Assembly: GCA_964412395.1 (NCBI GenBank)
Contig: CAYPOY010000013.1
Location: 1 to 31,560, forward strand
Length of the DNA: 31,560 nucleotides
Origin: CAYPOY01 sp964412395
GTDB taxonomy: Bacteria; Chloroflexota; Anaerolineae; B4-G1
Direction: 5' to 3'
Made by a program: the position numbers and the translations under genes. A model generated the notes under the pieces. That model ran no database searches, was not told the DNA's origin, and saw nothing but the letters and a program-made list of their open reading frames with translations. Of the stretch, positions 1-7,737 are shown one piece after another (position 1 is the stretch's first letter; each line of letters opens with the position of its first letter).

Positions 1-59
1 ATGTTAAGGTTCTTCAGTTGTGCTCAAATTTGCGAAATTCTGGTGACACTATCGCTTTC
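1..59. mobile_element. Possible right-end remnant of an insertion sequence
   Basis: The first ~59 bases do not continue the dnaE2 reading frame. The frame is recognisable up to a DLAG stretch near position 60 and then hits a stop. Like the last 60 bases of the IS at the other end of the window, this stretch begins with TGTTAAGG followed by CTT and ends in a TGACAC/TTGTCT-type terminus. I infer a related IS inserted in dnaE2, seen only as its end. The similarity is short and patchy, so this is a weak call. Confidence 0.3.
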
Positions 60-137
60 CTGCTAAATCCGCACCGCAGGCCTCGACCAACCCGCGCGAT
101 TCCTCGACGCTGTCGGCGTCCCCCACATCAAGCGCCC

Positions 138-243
138 CTTCGGCAGGCTCAGGGCAGGCCCCTTCGGCAGGCTCAAGGCAGGCCCCTTCGGCAGGCTCAG
201 GGCAGGCTCCTTCGACAGGCTCAGGGCAGGCTCCTTCGGCAGG
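138..243. repeat. Tandem 24-bp palindromic repeat, about 4.4 copies, inside dnaE2
   Basis: Units begin with CTTCGGCAGG at 138, 162, 186, 210 and 234 with an exact 24-bp period and few mismatches. Because 24 is a multiple of 3, the array stays in frame and codes (minus strand) for repeated octapeptides such as ACPEPAEG. The same core occurs singly at many other sites in the window, so it is a dispersed repeat family that has expanded here. There are no unique spacers, so it is not CRISPR. Confidence 0.9.
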
Positions 244-770
244 TGGTTCGACAAGCTCATCCCACTGCTCAGGGCCGGCACCCGTCAGCCGCTCGACCAG
301 CGCCGGGGGAAAGCCTAGCACACGGGCCACGTCCCGCACGGCGGAGCGGGCACGGAAGGTGACCAGCGTGCAGGCCATCGCCGCGTGTGTCTCCCCATAG
401 CGACGGTAGACGTACTGGATCACCTCCTCCCGCCGGTCGGCGGCAAAGTCCACGTCTATGTCTGGCGGCCCGCATCGCTCCGGCGACAGGAAGCGCTCGA
501 AGACCAGGCCGCAGGCGACGGGATCAATGGGACTTATGCCCAGGAGATACGCCACCAGCGAGTTGGCTGCGCTGCCCCGCCCCTGACAGCGAATGCCAAC
601 CCGGCGGGCAAAGCGCACGATGTCCCAGACAATGAGGAAGTAGTCGGCCAACCCGGCTTGGCGGATCACTGCCAGTTCACGCGCCAGGAGGTCCCGGGGC
701 GGCACATTGGGGTAGCGGTGGCGCAGTGCCCGCAGGCACAGCTCGCGCAGGTAGAAGTCGGGGGAGCGGC

Positions 771-820
771 CCCTTCGGCTCCTTCGGCTTCGCTCAGGAC
801 AGGTTCGCTCAGGGCGGGCA
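771..820. repeat. Dispersed REP-like repeat inside dnaE2
   Basis: Contains CCTTCGG and CGCTCAGGACAGG cores twice over. On the coding strand it inserts residues like RTCPERSRR between two conserved parts of the polymerase, a mark of a repeat that has landed in frame. Confidence 0.7.
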
Positions 821-1642
821 CCGGGGACAGGGAAGCGAGGCAGCATTTGAGGGCCAGCGGGGAGATAGTCGTAGGCCGGGGCGCAGCGCTGGGCGATGTG
901 CAGGCTGTTCTCGAGCGCGATGGGGATGTCGTGGAAGAGGGCCGCCATCTCCTGTGGGGAGCGCAGATGGTACTCGGCGTTGGGACGCAAGAGGTCCCCC
1001 GCATCCTCCAGCGTGGTGTGGTGACGGATGCAGGTCAGCACGTCGTGGACTTCCCGCTGTCGGGGGTGGAGGTAGTGGGTGTTGCCGGTGGCGACGACGT
1101 CCAGCCCGGCGCGGGTGGCCAGCACCACCAGGCGGGCAAGGAGCCGGTTGTCGCCCCGAAGGTAGTGGCGCTGCAACTCGACGAAGAAGCGGTCGGGGCC
1201 GAAGACCCGGGCATAGCCCTGGGCGATCTCCATCGCCCGCTCGAACTTGTCGGCCGCCAGCAACCGGGGGATCTCCCCTCGGCGGCAGCCGGAGAGACCG
1301 ATCAGCCCCTTGGCGTGGGCGGCCAAGTCGCGCTTAGCCAGCCAGGCGACGCCTTTCTCCTGCCCGCGCCGCGCCAGCGTGATCAGGCGACATAGGTTGG
1401 CGTATCCCTCCGCCGTCTCGACCAGCAGCGTCAGGTGGGCCGGACCTGAAGGGGTCGCGTCGTCCGCTTCGTTAGCGAGGTCATCTCTGCCCCCAGGATG
1501 GGCTTGATCCCCGCCTCCCGCGCAGATAGCACGAAGCGCACCGCGCCGTAGAGCGCATCGTGGTCGGTGAGCGCCAGCGCGTCCATCCCCAGGTCCGCTG
1601 CCCGGGCGACCAGCGCCTCCGGGGATGGGACACCGTCGAGGA

Positions 1643-1793
1643 CTCGACTTTATCCATTTCGGCGTTTTTGGGCCAATTTTCACTGATTTTGGCCGATTTT
1701 GAGCCATTTTAGCAATATTGACCCCCTGCATATAGGTGCGTGCTACAATTTCAACCCAGATATGGGGGTCGAATACAAATGGATAAAGTCGAG
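1643..1793. mobile_element. 151-bp miniature inverted-repeat transposon (MITE) inserted in dnaE2
   Basis: The ends are perfect 17-bp inverted repeats: CTCGACTTTATCCATTT at 1643-1659 and its complement at 1777-1793. They are flanked by a perfect 5-bp direct duplication GAGGA (1638-1642 and 1794-1798). Removing the element and one duplication restores an uninterrupted dnaE2 reading HSDHSLLDGVPSPE, which independently proves the insertion point. The interior has no transposase gene. It is AT-rich, with repeated AAAAT(C/G)GG-type motifs and an inner inverted repeat of GACCCCC near 1719 and GGGGGTC near 1764. It must have been moved in trans by a full-length relative not seen here. The transposase family is unknown to me. 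Confidence 0.9.
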
Positions 1794-1867
1794 GAGGAGG
1801 GAGTGATCGGAATGGGTGTGGAGTTCGACGTAGCCAGGGGTGCGACGGCGAGGTTTCAACCGGGGTT

Positions 1868-3355
1868 TCAGATGTGTCGCCGTTCCAGTAGCCATCGGTC
1901 GGCCCTCACGTCGCGGAAAATCACCCGCATCTGCCCGCCGGCGGTCTCTAGGCGGAAGTAGTCCCGCTCGACCGGCCGGCTCCACCAGTAGCGGCGCTCC
2001 CGCCAGATTTCATAGACAGCCACGACCTCCCGGATGCGCTCGCGCCAGACCAGCGCGCGGGGCAGGCCCTGCGGGTCGGTGGTGACCTGTATCGGACGGG
2101 GTGGCGGCGGCGTGATCAGCGATGCGACGACGATGATCATCTCCCCGAAGCGCTCGCGTATGCGGCGCAGTACCTCGCGCAGCCGCTCCCGGCGCCTACC
2201 CTGAGCGCCTGTCCTGAGCGCAGTCGAAGGGTCGAAGGGCAAGGCCGAAGGGAAGCCGAGGGGGCTGTCGGGGGTTCCGGTGAAGAGAGCCAACTGGGTC
2301 GCGCCCAGGTGAAAGGGGCGCAGGGGGTAGACGGTGAGGGAGAGGCCGACCACAGGCCCGGCGGGCGTTAGTCCTCCCAGCAGGCGGCCGGCCAGGCGGG
2401 AGAGTTTCTCGGAGTCAGCCGAGGGAGGCTTGACCGGCATACCTGCGGTGCGCTCCCCTCCACTCTTTTCCTCCAGGCGCAGCCGGACCCCCTGGGCCTG
2501 ATAGCCCCGGTGGGAGAGTGCCTCAGCCAGTTCGGTCGCCATCTGGTCGGCGTGGGCCAGCAGCGGTGCGCGGTCGCTCAGCGAGTCGTTGAAGGTGCGC
2601 GTACGCGCAAGCTGGAGCGGCGGGGTGGCGGGGTGTACGGGGCGAGGGTCCGCGCCGCGGGCCAGGTCGTGCAGCGGGCCGGCGTGAGACCCGAACTGGC
2701 GCACGACGGCCAGGCGGGGCAGCGCCGCCAGCGCGCCCAGCGTGCGCACGCCCAGCACGTGCAGCCGGCGCTGCATCTCGGGGCCGGCGGGGAGGGCAGA
2801 GAGGGGCAGCGGGGAGAGGAAGGCCCGCTCCTCGCCAGGCGGCACGACACACCCGCTGCCGGGCCGGGCGGCGCGGACGGCTTGCTCAGCCACGAACTTG
2901 CCGCTTCCTAGGCCTACCCGCACGTCCAGCCTGGAGATCTGGCCAGCCTCCAGGGCCAGTTGGTGAGCCAATCGAGTGTCGGAGCCAAAGCGCCTGTCCT
3001 GAGCGGAGCCGAAGGACCGCCCCAGGCCGGATACATCGGCGTACAGGAGACCCAGGCCGGCCGTCTCCACGGTGGGGGTGAAGCGGCCTGCGGCGGCAGC
3101 CAGTGCATCGTGGACAGCGTGGTAGGCTTCCTCGCGGGCGGGGACGAAGCAGGCGGCAGGGCAGAGTCTCTCGGCCTGGGAAAGGCGCATCCCAGGGCTA
3201 ACGCCGGCCGCCGCGGCCTGCGGGCAGCAATCCAGCACCGCACCTGCATCCCAAGGCCGCCCGCCGACGACTAGCGGGCATCTGGCCAGGGATTGGTTGT
3301 GTTGCCGCTCGACTTGCACCGGCAGATGGAGGGCCAGGAGACAGGCCACTCTCAT
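1868..3355 (-). CDS. imuB: ImuB, inactive Y-family DNA polymerase homologue with C-terminal DUF6504-like domain
   Basis: ImuB is the adaptor of the ImuA/ImuB/DnaE2 mutasome: it has a Y-family polymerase fold without catalytic acid residues and links DnaE2 to the sliding clamp. The start is taken at ATG 3355 (MRVACLLALHLPVQVE), where a true Y polymerase would show a catalytic Asp in a DMDAFFASVE-like motif; here it is absent. The second acidic pair (DE) is also replaced, the region reading YADVSGLGRSFG. The last ~75 residues (PIQVTTDPQGLP to WLLERRHI) look like the DUF6504 domain often found with this cassette. Two dispersed repeats are embedded in the coding sequence (2198-2240 and 2993-3015), adding residues such as FDPSTALRTG and FGSAQDR. 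The frame is otherwise intact. It overlaps the dnaE2 start by 28 bp, so the two were co-transcribed. Control is by the SOS promoter just upstream. No imuA or lexA is in the window. Confidence 0.85.
   Translation of the reverse strand: MRVACLLALHLPVQVERQHNQSLARCPLVVGGRPWDAGAVLDCCPQAAAAGVSPGMRLSQAERLCPAACFVPAREEAYHAVHDALAAAAGRFTPTVETAGLGLLYADVSGLGRSFGSAQDRRFGSDTRLAHQLALEAGQISRLDVRVGLGSGKFVAEQAVRAARPGSGCVVPPGEERAFLSPLPLSALPAGPEMQRRLHVLGVRTLGALAALPRLAVVRQFGSHAGPLHDLARGADPRPVHPATPPLQLARTRTFNDSLSDRAPLLAHADQMATELAEALSHRGYQAQGVRLRLEEKSGGERTAGMPVKPPSADSEKLSRLAGRLLGGLTPAGPVVGLSLTVYPLRPFHLGATQLALFTGTPDSPLGFPSALPFDPSTALRTGAQGRRRERLREVLRRIRERFGEMIIVVASLITPPPPRPIQVTTDPQGLPRALVWRERIREVVAVYEIWRERRYWWSRPVERDYFRLETAGGQMRVIFRDVRADRWLLERRHI
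2198..2240. repeat. Dispersed REP-like repeat inside imuB
   Basis: Carries CCTGTCCTGAGCGCAGTCGA followed by AGGGTCGAAGG. It lies in the linker before the C-terminal domain of ImuB and adds in-frame residues without stopping translation. Confidence 0.75.
2993..3015. repeat. Dispersed REP-like repeat inside imuB
   Basis: CCTGTCCTGAGCGGAGCC then GAAGG: the same core as the other dispersed copies, in frame after the YADVSGLGRSFG segment of ImuB. Confidence 0.75.
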
Positions 3356-3385
3356 CACGCCACACCCCACTGTTGTTCCGCCCTG

Positions 3386-3407
3386 TAATAGAACATTTGT
3401 TCTATTA
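3386..3407. promoter_or_regulatory. LexA-type SOS operator upstream of imuB
   Basis: A perfect 22-bp palindrome: arms TAATAGAACA and TGTTCTATTA around a central TT. Its core GAAC-N4-GTTC is the pattern bound by LexA in Gram-positive-type SOS systems. It overlaps the -10 box of the imuB promoter, the ideal place for a repressor. The LexA assignment is inference from motif and from the target gene being a mutasome component. Confidence 0.8.
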
Positions 3408-3431
3408 TACTGCCATTGGGAGGGGTGTCAA
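3404..3431 (-). promoter_or_regulatory. Sigma70-type promoter of imuB
   Basis: On the minus strand a perfect -35 TTGACA (3431-3426) and a perfect -10 TATAAT (3409-3404) are separated by 16 bases. Transcription would start near 3397, inside the SOS palindrome, about 40 bases before the imuB start. Confidence 0.8.
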
Positions 3432-3514
3432 GCGTGGGAGTGATTTGTGGCCGACTTATCCATTCAAGGCAACAAGGTGTATAATACCCCCAGACTTCAA
3501 ACTCCCTTGGCGGG

Positions 3515-3892
3515 TTGCAGCTGTGGAGAACGCCGAACGAATTGCGATCAGAGCAGACGCTGGACGATCTGCACTACGCCATTCAGCGGGCGATCAACTG
3601 GGACGCCGACCATCTCTACTCGTTCCACATGAACGGGCAAAGGGGCGACCGACGCTACGCCTTTGCCTGTCCGTACGAAGACGACCGTCCACCGTGGACC
3701 GACGAAGCGGTCATCGGCGAGTTGGGGCTGGTGATGAAGCACAAGTTCCTGTACTACTTCGACTACGGGGACAGCCACGAGTTCGAGATAGAGGTGGCAG
3801 GTATCCGCCCCCAGGCTGAGCCGGGTGAGTACCCACGTGTGATGAACAGCCGGGGAGAAGTACCGCCACAGTACCATTGGTATGGTGAGTAA
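3515..3892 (+). CDS. pRiA4b ORF-3-like protein, probably N-terminally shortened
   Basis: The motif run TLDDLHYAIQRAINWDADHL (residues about 15-34) followed by HKFLYYFDYGDSHEFEIEVA (about 75-94) is the signature of the plasmid pRiA4b ORF-3 family (PF07929). Its biochemical role is unknown, and it is common in plasmids and accessory DNA. Family members normally begin with about 20 residues of beta strand ending in PPIWRRI before TLDDLH. Here only LQLWRTPNELRSE is recognisable, and the frame is open only back to a stop at 3482. The only in-frame start candidate is TTG 3515, without a clear ribosome binding site. The gene may thus be trimmed at its 5' end. A TATAAT box lies at 3480-3485. It is the first gene of a plus-strand cluster, divergent from imuB. 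Confidence 0.7.
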   Translation: MQLWRTPNELRSEQTLDDLHYAIQRAINWDADHLYSFHMNGQRGDRRYAFACPYEDDRPPWTDEAVIGELGLVMKHKFLYYFDYGDSHEFEIEVAGIRPQAEPGEYPRVMNSRGEVPPQYHWYGE

Positions 3893-3957
3893 GTGTAGAT
3901 CTATGCGTTTTATGCACTTTGGCTACCAACTTCATCGAACAAAAGAGAGGCAATGCA

Positions 3958-4280
3958 ATGGACAAAGAGAGAGTGCGCGACTTGCTTTGGGAAGCGACGG
4001 TAGACTGCCACGACGAAGACGAAGAATGCACAGGCATTTTTATGCCCTGGCCGAAGGAGGTTTGAATTTCCCACTCGATGCCAGGGTGTTGGGAGAACAC
4101 GTAGAGGTTGTGGACCTGGACGGAGCGAACAGCAGCCTCCGGCGTGGCATCGTAGCCCTCGTGCGCAAAGGGGACCAGGAGTATCCGGTGAGCCTGGCCG
4201 ACCTCGAGTTTGTGGATCCAGACCCCACCAGCGCAGAATGGCTGGAGGTATATCGGTACTGGCTGGAACTAGTGAGATAG
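3958..4280 (+). pseudogene. Small acidic conserved protein, broken by a one-base frameshift
   Basis: From ATG 3958 (AGAGAGG seven bases upstream) the product opens MDKERVRDLLWEATVDCHDE and continues to CTGIF, then hits a stop at 4063. In the next frame the protein continues as YALAEGGLNFPLDARVLGEH and on to WLEVYRYWLELVR at 4280. Adding one T to the T5 run at 4037-4041 joins both parts into a ~107-residue protein. It resembles small proteins, sometimes labelled calcium-binding, that I associate with SWIM and pRiA4b-like genes; no function can be assigned from the sequence. The break may be a sequencing error, real decay or programmed slippage. It lies 65 bases after the pRiA4b-like gene and 51 bases before the SWIM gene, consistent with one operon. 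Confidence 0.7.
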
Positions 4281-4331
4281 GGCATCCAGAGTCCGTGAAT
4301 CCTGCCCATCTGTGTGCTGCAGGAGGAACAA

Positions 4332-6080
4332 ATGACCACTTTACCTGAATTGACCGAATCCGACGTCCGCCGCTGGACCGACGAACGCTCGTTTGGGCGC
4401 GGCCGGGGATACTTCCGAGGCGGATACATCCTCAACCCACGCCGCCAAGGGGACACGCTTAAGGCCCGCTGCCAGGGTTCTCGCCCCCAGCCCTACCACG
4501 TGGAAATCACCCTGGGGCCGGATGGTATCGCCTCCGGCAAGTGCTCCTGCCCGGTGGGAGCAGGCGGCCACTGCAAACACGGTGTCGCCCTGCTCCTCAC
4601 CTGGCTGCATCAGCCCGATGCTTTCCTGGCGGTCGAGGACATGGAGACGAACCTGGAGCGGCGCAGCAAGGCCGAACTCGTCGCCCTCATTCGCCGGATG
4701 TTGGACCGCTACCCCGACCTGGAGACGCTGCTCGAACTTCCCATCGTCAGCGAGGGGGAACCGCCGCCCGTGGACGCGGACGTCATCCGCCGGCAGGCGG
4801 GCAACGCCTTCGCCGGCATCGGGTACGACGACTGGGGAGCGACCTACGGCATCGCCCAGCAACTGCTGGAACTGGTCGAGATCGGCGACGATTACGCGGA
4901 GCGGGAAAGTTGGCGCGACGCGGCGACGATCTACCAGACCGTGACCCAAGAGACCCTGGAGCATTACGGGATGGTCGACGACGAAGAGGGGGACTTGCAC
5001 CCGGTCGTCAATGGGTGTGTCGAGGGCCTGGGAGAGTGCTTGAAGGCGACGGAGGAGGACGTTCAGCGGGAAGTGCTTCTGTGCGCTCTGTTCGACGTCT
5101 ACCGCTGGGACGTGGACTTTGGCGGCGTTGATATGGGATACCAGGCCCCGTCCATCATCCTGGAGCAGGCCACGCCGGAGGAGAAGCAGCAGGTCGCCGG
5201 ATGGGTGCGGGCGGCTGTGCCTGCGGGTGAGTCGTGGAGCGATAACTACCATCGCCAGGTCTATGGTGGCTTCCTGCTGAGTTTGGAGGAAGACCAGATG
5301 GACGACGAAGCCTTCCTGCGCACCTGCCGCGAGACAAAACGATGGCGCGACCTGGTGGACCGTCTCCTCGCGCTGGGCCGGGTGGAGGAGGCTGGCGCCA
5401 CAGCCCGTGAGGTGGGCGACTACGAACTACTCCGGCTGGCCGACGTTTTCGTCTCCCACGACCACGCCGACCTGGCCGAAGAACTGATCCGCGAGCGGGC
5501 GCCCACTAGCCGGGACAGCCGCCTGACCGTGTGGCTGAAAGAGCAGGCACGGGAGCGGGGCGACCTGGCAGAGGCGCTGGCCCTGGCGGAGACGTTGTTC
5601 TGGCAACGACCCACCGTGACAGGCTATCAAGAGTTGAGAGACCTCGCCCGGCTGTTAGAGCGGTGGGATGAGCTACGGACGGCGACCTTGGCCCGTCTGG
5701 CCGACGACGAACAATACCGCCTGTTGACCGAGATTCACCTGGAGGGAGGGAAAGTAGACCGGGCATTGGAGACGCTGGAACAGGTTCGCGCTTCGGCGTG
5801 GGGACGGCGCGGCGGCCCACTGTCCATCCGAGTGGCTCAGGCAGCGGAGGAGAGTCGGCCACGGGAAGCGATCCGCATCTACGTGGAGCGAGCCGAACAA
5901 CTCATCGCGGCTCGTGGGCGGGGCAACTACGCGGAGGCGGCCAGGTACCTGTGCCGCATGCGCGATCTATACCACCGCCTGGACGAGCCGAAGACCTGGG
6001 AGGATTTCATCGCCGGCCTGCGAGAGCAAAACCGTCGCCTGCGTGCCCTGAAGGACGAACTGACCAAAGCGGGACTGTGA
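4332..6080 (+). CDS. SWIM zinc finger protein with helical repeat C-terminus
   Basis: The start ATG 4332 follows a strong AGGAGGA site (4321-4327); the frame is open slightly further upstream but without such a site. The 582-residue product has an N-terminal SWIM domain. The pattern C71-x-C73-x7-C81-x-H83 in CSCPVGAGGHCKHG is the zinc-binding CxCx(n)CxH signature, a module for DNA or protein binding. The rest is alpha-helical with repeated Glu/Arg/Leu-rich segments from about residue 330 onward that look like TPR-type solenoids (for example LAEALALAETLFWQRPTVTG). Such proteins are common in Chloroflexota and Actinobacteria, but their substrate is unknown. It probably forms a DNA- or RNA-associated complex with the neighbouring TPR proteins; that is inference. 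The stop is 21 bases before the next start. Confidence 0.8.
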   Translation: MTTLPELTESDVRRWTDERSFGRGRGYFRGGYILNPRRQGDTLKARCQGSRPQPYHVEITLGPDGIASGKCSCPVGAGGHCKHGVALLLTWLHQPDAFLAVEDMETNLERRSKAELVALIRRMLDRYPDLETLLELPIVSEGEPPPVDADVIRRQAGNAFAGIGYDDWGATYGIAQQLLELVEIGDDYAERESWRDAATIYQTVTQETLEHYGMVDDEEGDLHPVVNGCVEGLGECLKATEEDVQREVLLCALFDVYRWDVDFGGVDMGYQAPSIILEQATPEEKQQVAGWVRAAVPAGESWSDNYHRQVYGGFLLSLEEDQMDDEAFLRTCRETKRWRDLVDRLLALGRVEEAGATAREVGDYELLRLADVFVSHDHADLAEELIRERAPTSRDSRLTVWLKEQARERGDLAEALALAETLFWQRPTVTGYQELRDLARLLERWDELRTATLARLADDEQYRLLTEIHLEGGKVDRALETLEQVRASAWGRRGGPLSIRVAQAAEESRPREAIRIYVERAEQLIAARGRGNYAEAARYLCRMRDLYHRLDEPKTWEDFIAGLREQNRRLRALKDELTKAGL

Positions 6081-6101
6081 TCTGCGAGGAGAGAATCGCC
6101 A

Positions 6102-7136
6102 ATGTTCGAAAAGTGGAGACCTTCTAACGAACCCACCCGCTACGACGAGGCGCGGGTGGCGCAATTGGAACCAATCGAGATCGAACTCAAAAAGCTGGGG
6201 TTGCCCCTCGTTCGTATTCGCAAGCTCAACGGTATCCTCAACGCACTCGAAATGCAGATCGAGGACGGTGGCGATAGCCCGCAGGTCAACGCCCTGCTAC
6301 TAGAAGCACTGCGGGAGGGTGTCAATCACCAGGTCGACAAGCGCCGGGCCAGGGCCGCCATGCGTGCCATAGACGCCTTTCACTTTCACGAAATCAAACG
6401 CTGGAAGCAGGTGAAAGCGGGCGACTTGCCGCCCATCGAGTTGACACCGGAGGAGCATCTCGATGACCTGATGCAGGATGGCTATGGGTTGTCGCAGGCA
6501 GGTCAAGGAACTGCCGCCTGTGACCGATGGCTGGAGGCGTGGGAGATAATCAAGCAGATGGCAACGCCCCAGATGCGCACCGTTGAGGCCTTTGACGATG
6601 CCTGTCCCGGCATGTTGCAGTCCGTGTTCAACTGGTGCTCTGATCTGGAGATAGGGCTGCATAACGCTGGCATTGACGACCTCATCTACCACGAACATCG
6701 GCTGCGCTACGCCCACGAATTCCTGGCCCAGTTCTCCGACGTGGATGCCGAGCGGCACGTCCAATTCACGCGGGCGGAGGGTGAGGCGCTGTGGAACCTG
6801 GGACGACGTACCGAGGCTGAGGCGGTCTACGAGAAGCTGGTCGAGCGTTTCCCGGACCAAGGATGGGGATACATAGGCTGGTCCGATCACTACTGGCTTT
6901 GGGGCGCTCCTGAGCCGAAGGAGTACGAGAGAGCCGAAGCGATCCTGCAACGCGCCCTGGCGCGCCCCAACTTGCGCTATCGCAACGATGTGCTGGAACG
7001 GCTAGAAAGTCTGCACGAGGAATGGGGCAGGCCGGAAAAGCAAGCTTCTGACGCCACTGAACCAGTCAGCCCAACTTCAAAACCCAAGCAGGCTTCGAGG
7101 CGCAGAAAGCACAGGCGTAAGAAACGAAAGCGTTAG
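6102..7136 (+). CDS. TPR-like helical protein of unknown function with basic tail
   Basis: Starts at ATG 6102 after GAGGAGAG. The 344-residue protein is rich in alpha-helix-forming sequence. The segment FTRAEGEALWNLGRRTEAEA followed by VYEKLVERFPDQGWGY (about residues 225-260) is a clear tetratricopeptide-type helix pair. The last ~35 residues are very basic (ending SRRRKHRRKKRKR), suggesting nucleic-acid or membrane-surface contact. I do not recognise a catalytic motif. It sits between the SWIM gene and a gene of unknown function that starts 2 bases after its stop, so translation is likely coupled. Confidence 0.7.
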   Translation: MFEKWRPSNEPTRYDEARVAQLEPIEIELKKLGLPLVRIRKLNGILNALEMQIEDGGDSPQVNALLLEALREGVNHQVDKRRARAAMRAIDAFHFHEIKRWKQVKAGDLPPIELTPEEHLDDLMQDGYGLSQAGQGTAACDRWLEAWEIIKQMATPQMRTVEAFDDACPGMLQSVFNWCSDLEIGLHNAGIDDLIYHEHRLRYAHEFLAQFSDVDAERHVQFTRAEGEALWNLGRRTEAEAVYEKLVERFPDQGWGYIGWSDHYWLWGAPEPKEYERAEAILQRALARPNLRYRNDVLERLESLHEEWGRPEKQASDATEPVSPTSKPKQASRRRKHRRKKRKR

Positions 7137-7137
7137 A

Positions 7138-7722
7138 ATGAACTCGATACCGAAACAAATAACCAAGTTGGCAACCAAAGCCCAGGCTCTGCGAGAGGGG
7201 ACCGATACGTACTTCTCCGTCAACTGTCTGACCGGCCTCAAAAGCCTCTGCTGCGACGCTCATGTAGCTGCCCACTTTGTGCTGTACTTGGCCGAACAAA
7301 CCCAGGAAAAGATGAACATAGCCGCTCGTTCAGAGTACATCAGCGAGGTGGACTGGGCGCACTATAAGGCGCTCGTCGCCGAAGCCATTGCCGCGATGAG
7401 AAGCTACCTGGAAGTACCCAGTGCTGCCAATTTGTCGGCTTTGCGAGATGTCCTGCTCAAAATCACCGAGGTGCAGGACGAGTATGAAAGGCAAAGGTGG
7501 GGGCCGGTACGACTGATTCACAGCCGGGATCTGTTGGTGGTGGAAGACGCGCTCCGCTGCTTCGTTTCCCCCGACGAGGCACCGTACTGGGCCTATCACA
7601 CTGCCAGGCAGTATGCGGAGCGATATGACCCTCACTATGGCACTGGTCTCATTCCGGCCTCTACCCCGTTGTTAGAAGACATTGCTCAGTTCTGGCACAG
7701 CGATCAGGCTCACAGAGATTGA
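7138..7722 (+). CDS. Hypothetical protein, 194 residues
   Basis: The open frame begins at ATG 7138 directly after the TAG of the upstream gene, with no obvious ribosome binding site of its own, so it probably depends on translational coupling. The protein is predicted to be soluble and mostly helical, with a conserved-looking aromatic segment near the C-terminus (APYWAYHTARQYAERYDPHY, about residues 146-165). I recognise no family. Its place between TPR-like genes and its tight spacing are the only hints at role. Confidence 0.65.
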   Translation: MNSIPKQITKLATKAQALREGTDTYFSVNCLTGLKSLCCDAHVAAHFVLYLAEQTQEKMNIAARSEYISEVDWAHYKALVAEAIAAMRSYLEVPSAANLSALRDVLLKITEVQDEYERQRWGPVRLIHSRDLLVVEDALRCFVSPDEAPYWAYHTARQYAERYDPHYGTGLIPASTPLLEDIAQFWHSDQAHRD

Positions 7723-7737
7723 TGGAGGGAACCGAGT

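Larger units (their letters stand above)
49..1895 (-). pseudogene. dnaE2: Error-prone DNA polymerase III alpha subunit DnaE2, interrupted and truncated
   Basis: DnaE2 (ImuC) is the C-family polymerase that works with ImuB in damage-induced translesion synthesis. The original start is probably ATG 1895, overlapping the imuB stop by 28 bp, and gives a PHP-domain opening with YVELHTHSDHSLL. A 151-bp transposon (1643-1793) then splits the gene. The reading resumes with DGVPSPEALVARAADLGMDA and TDHDALYGAVRF, then shifts frame between about 1447 and 1486. The remaining frame (about 1450 to 49) contains the catalytic PDIDVDF aspartates and a GRGSAANS motif typical of the family. Near 138-243 it runs through five 24-bp repeats coding for ACPEPAEG-like octapeptides, then ends after DLAG next to a likely IS end. 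The fingers, thumb and C-terminal domains are missing (a full protein is about 1,000-1,100 aa). The gene cannot make a working polymerase as it stands. Confidence 0.85.

Noticed and set aside
138..243. Regular repeats resembling a CRISPR array
   Set aside because: The units are directly tandem with a 24-bp period and no unique spacers, and the same core occurs singly elsewhere.
385..1395. Long open frame on the plus strand
   Set aside because: It is antisense to dnaE2, whose motifs (PDIDVDF, GRGSAANS) are clear; the plus-strand product has no family features.
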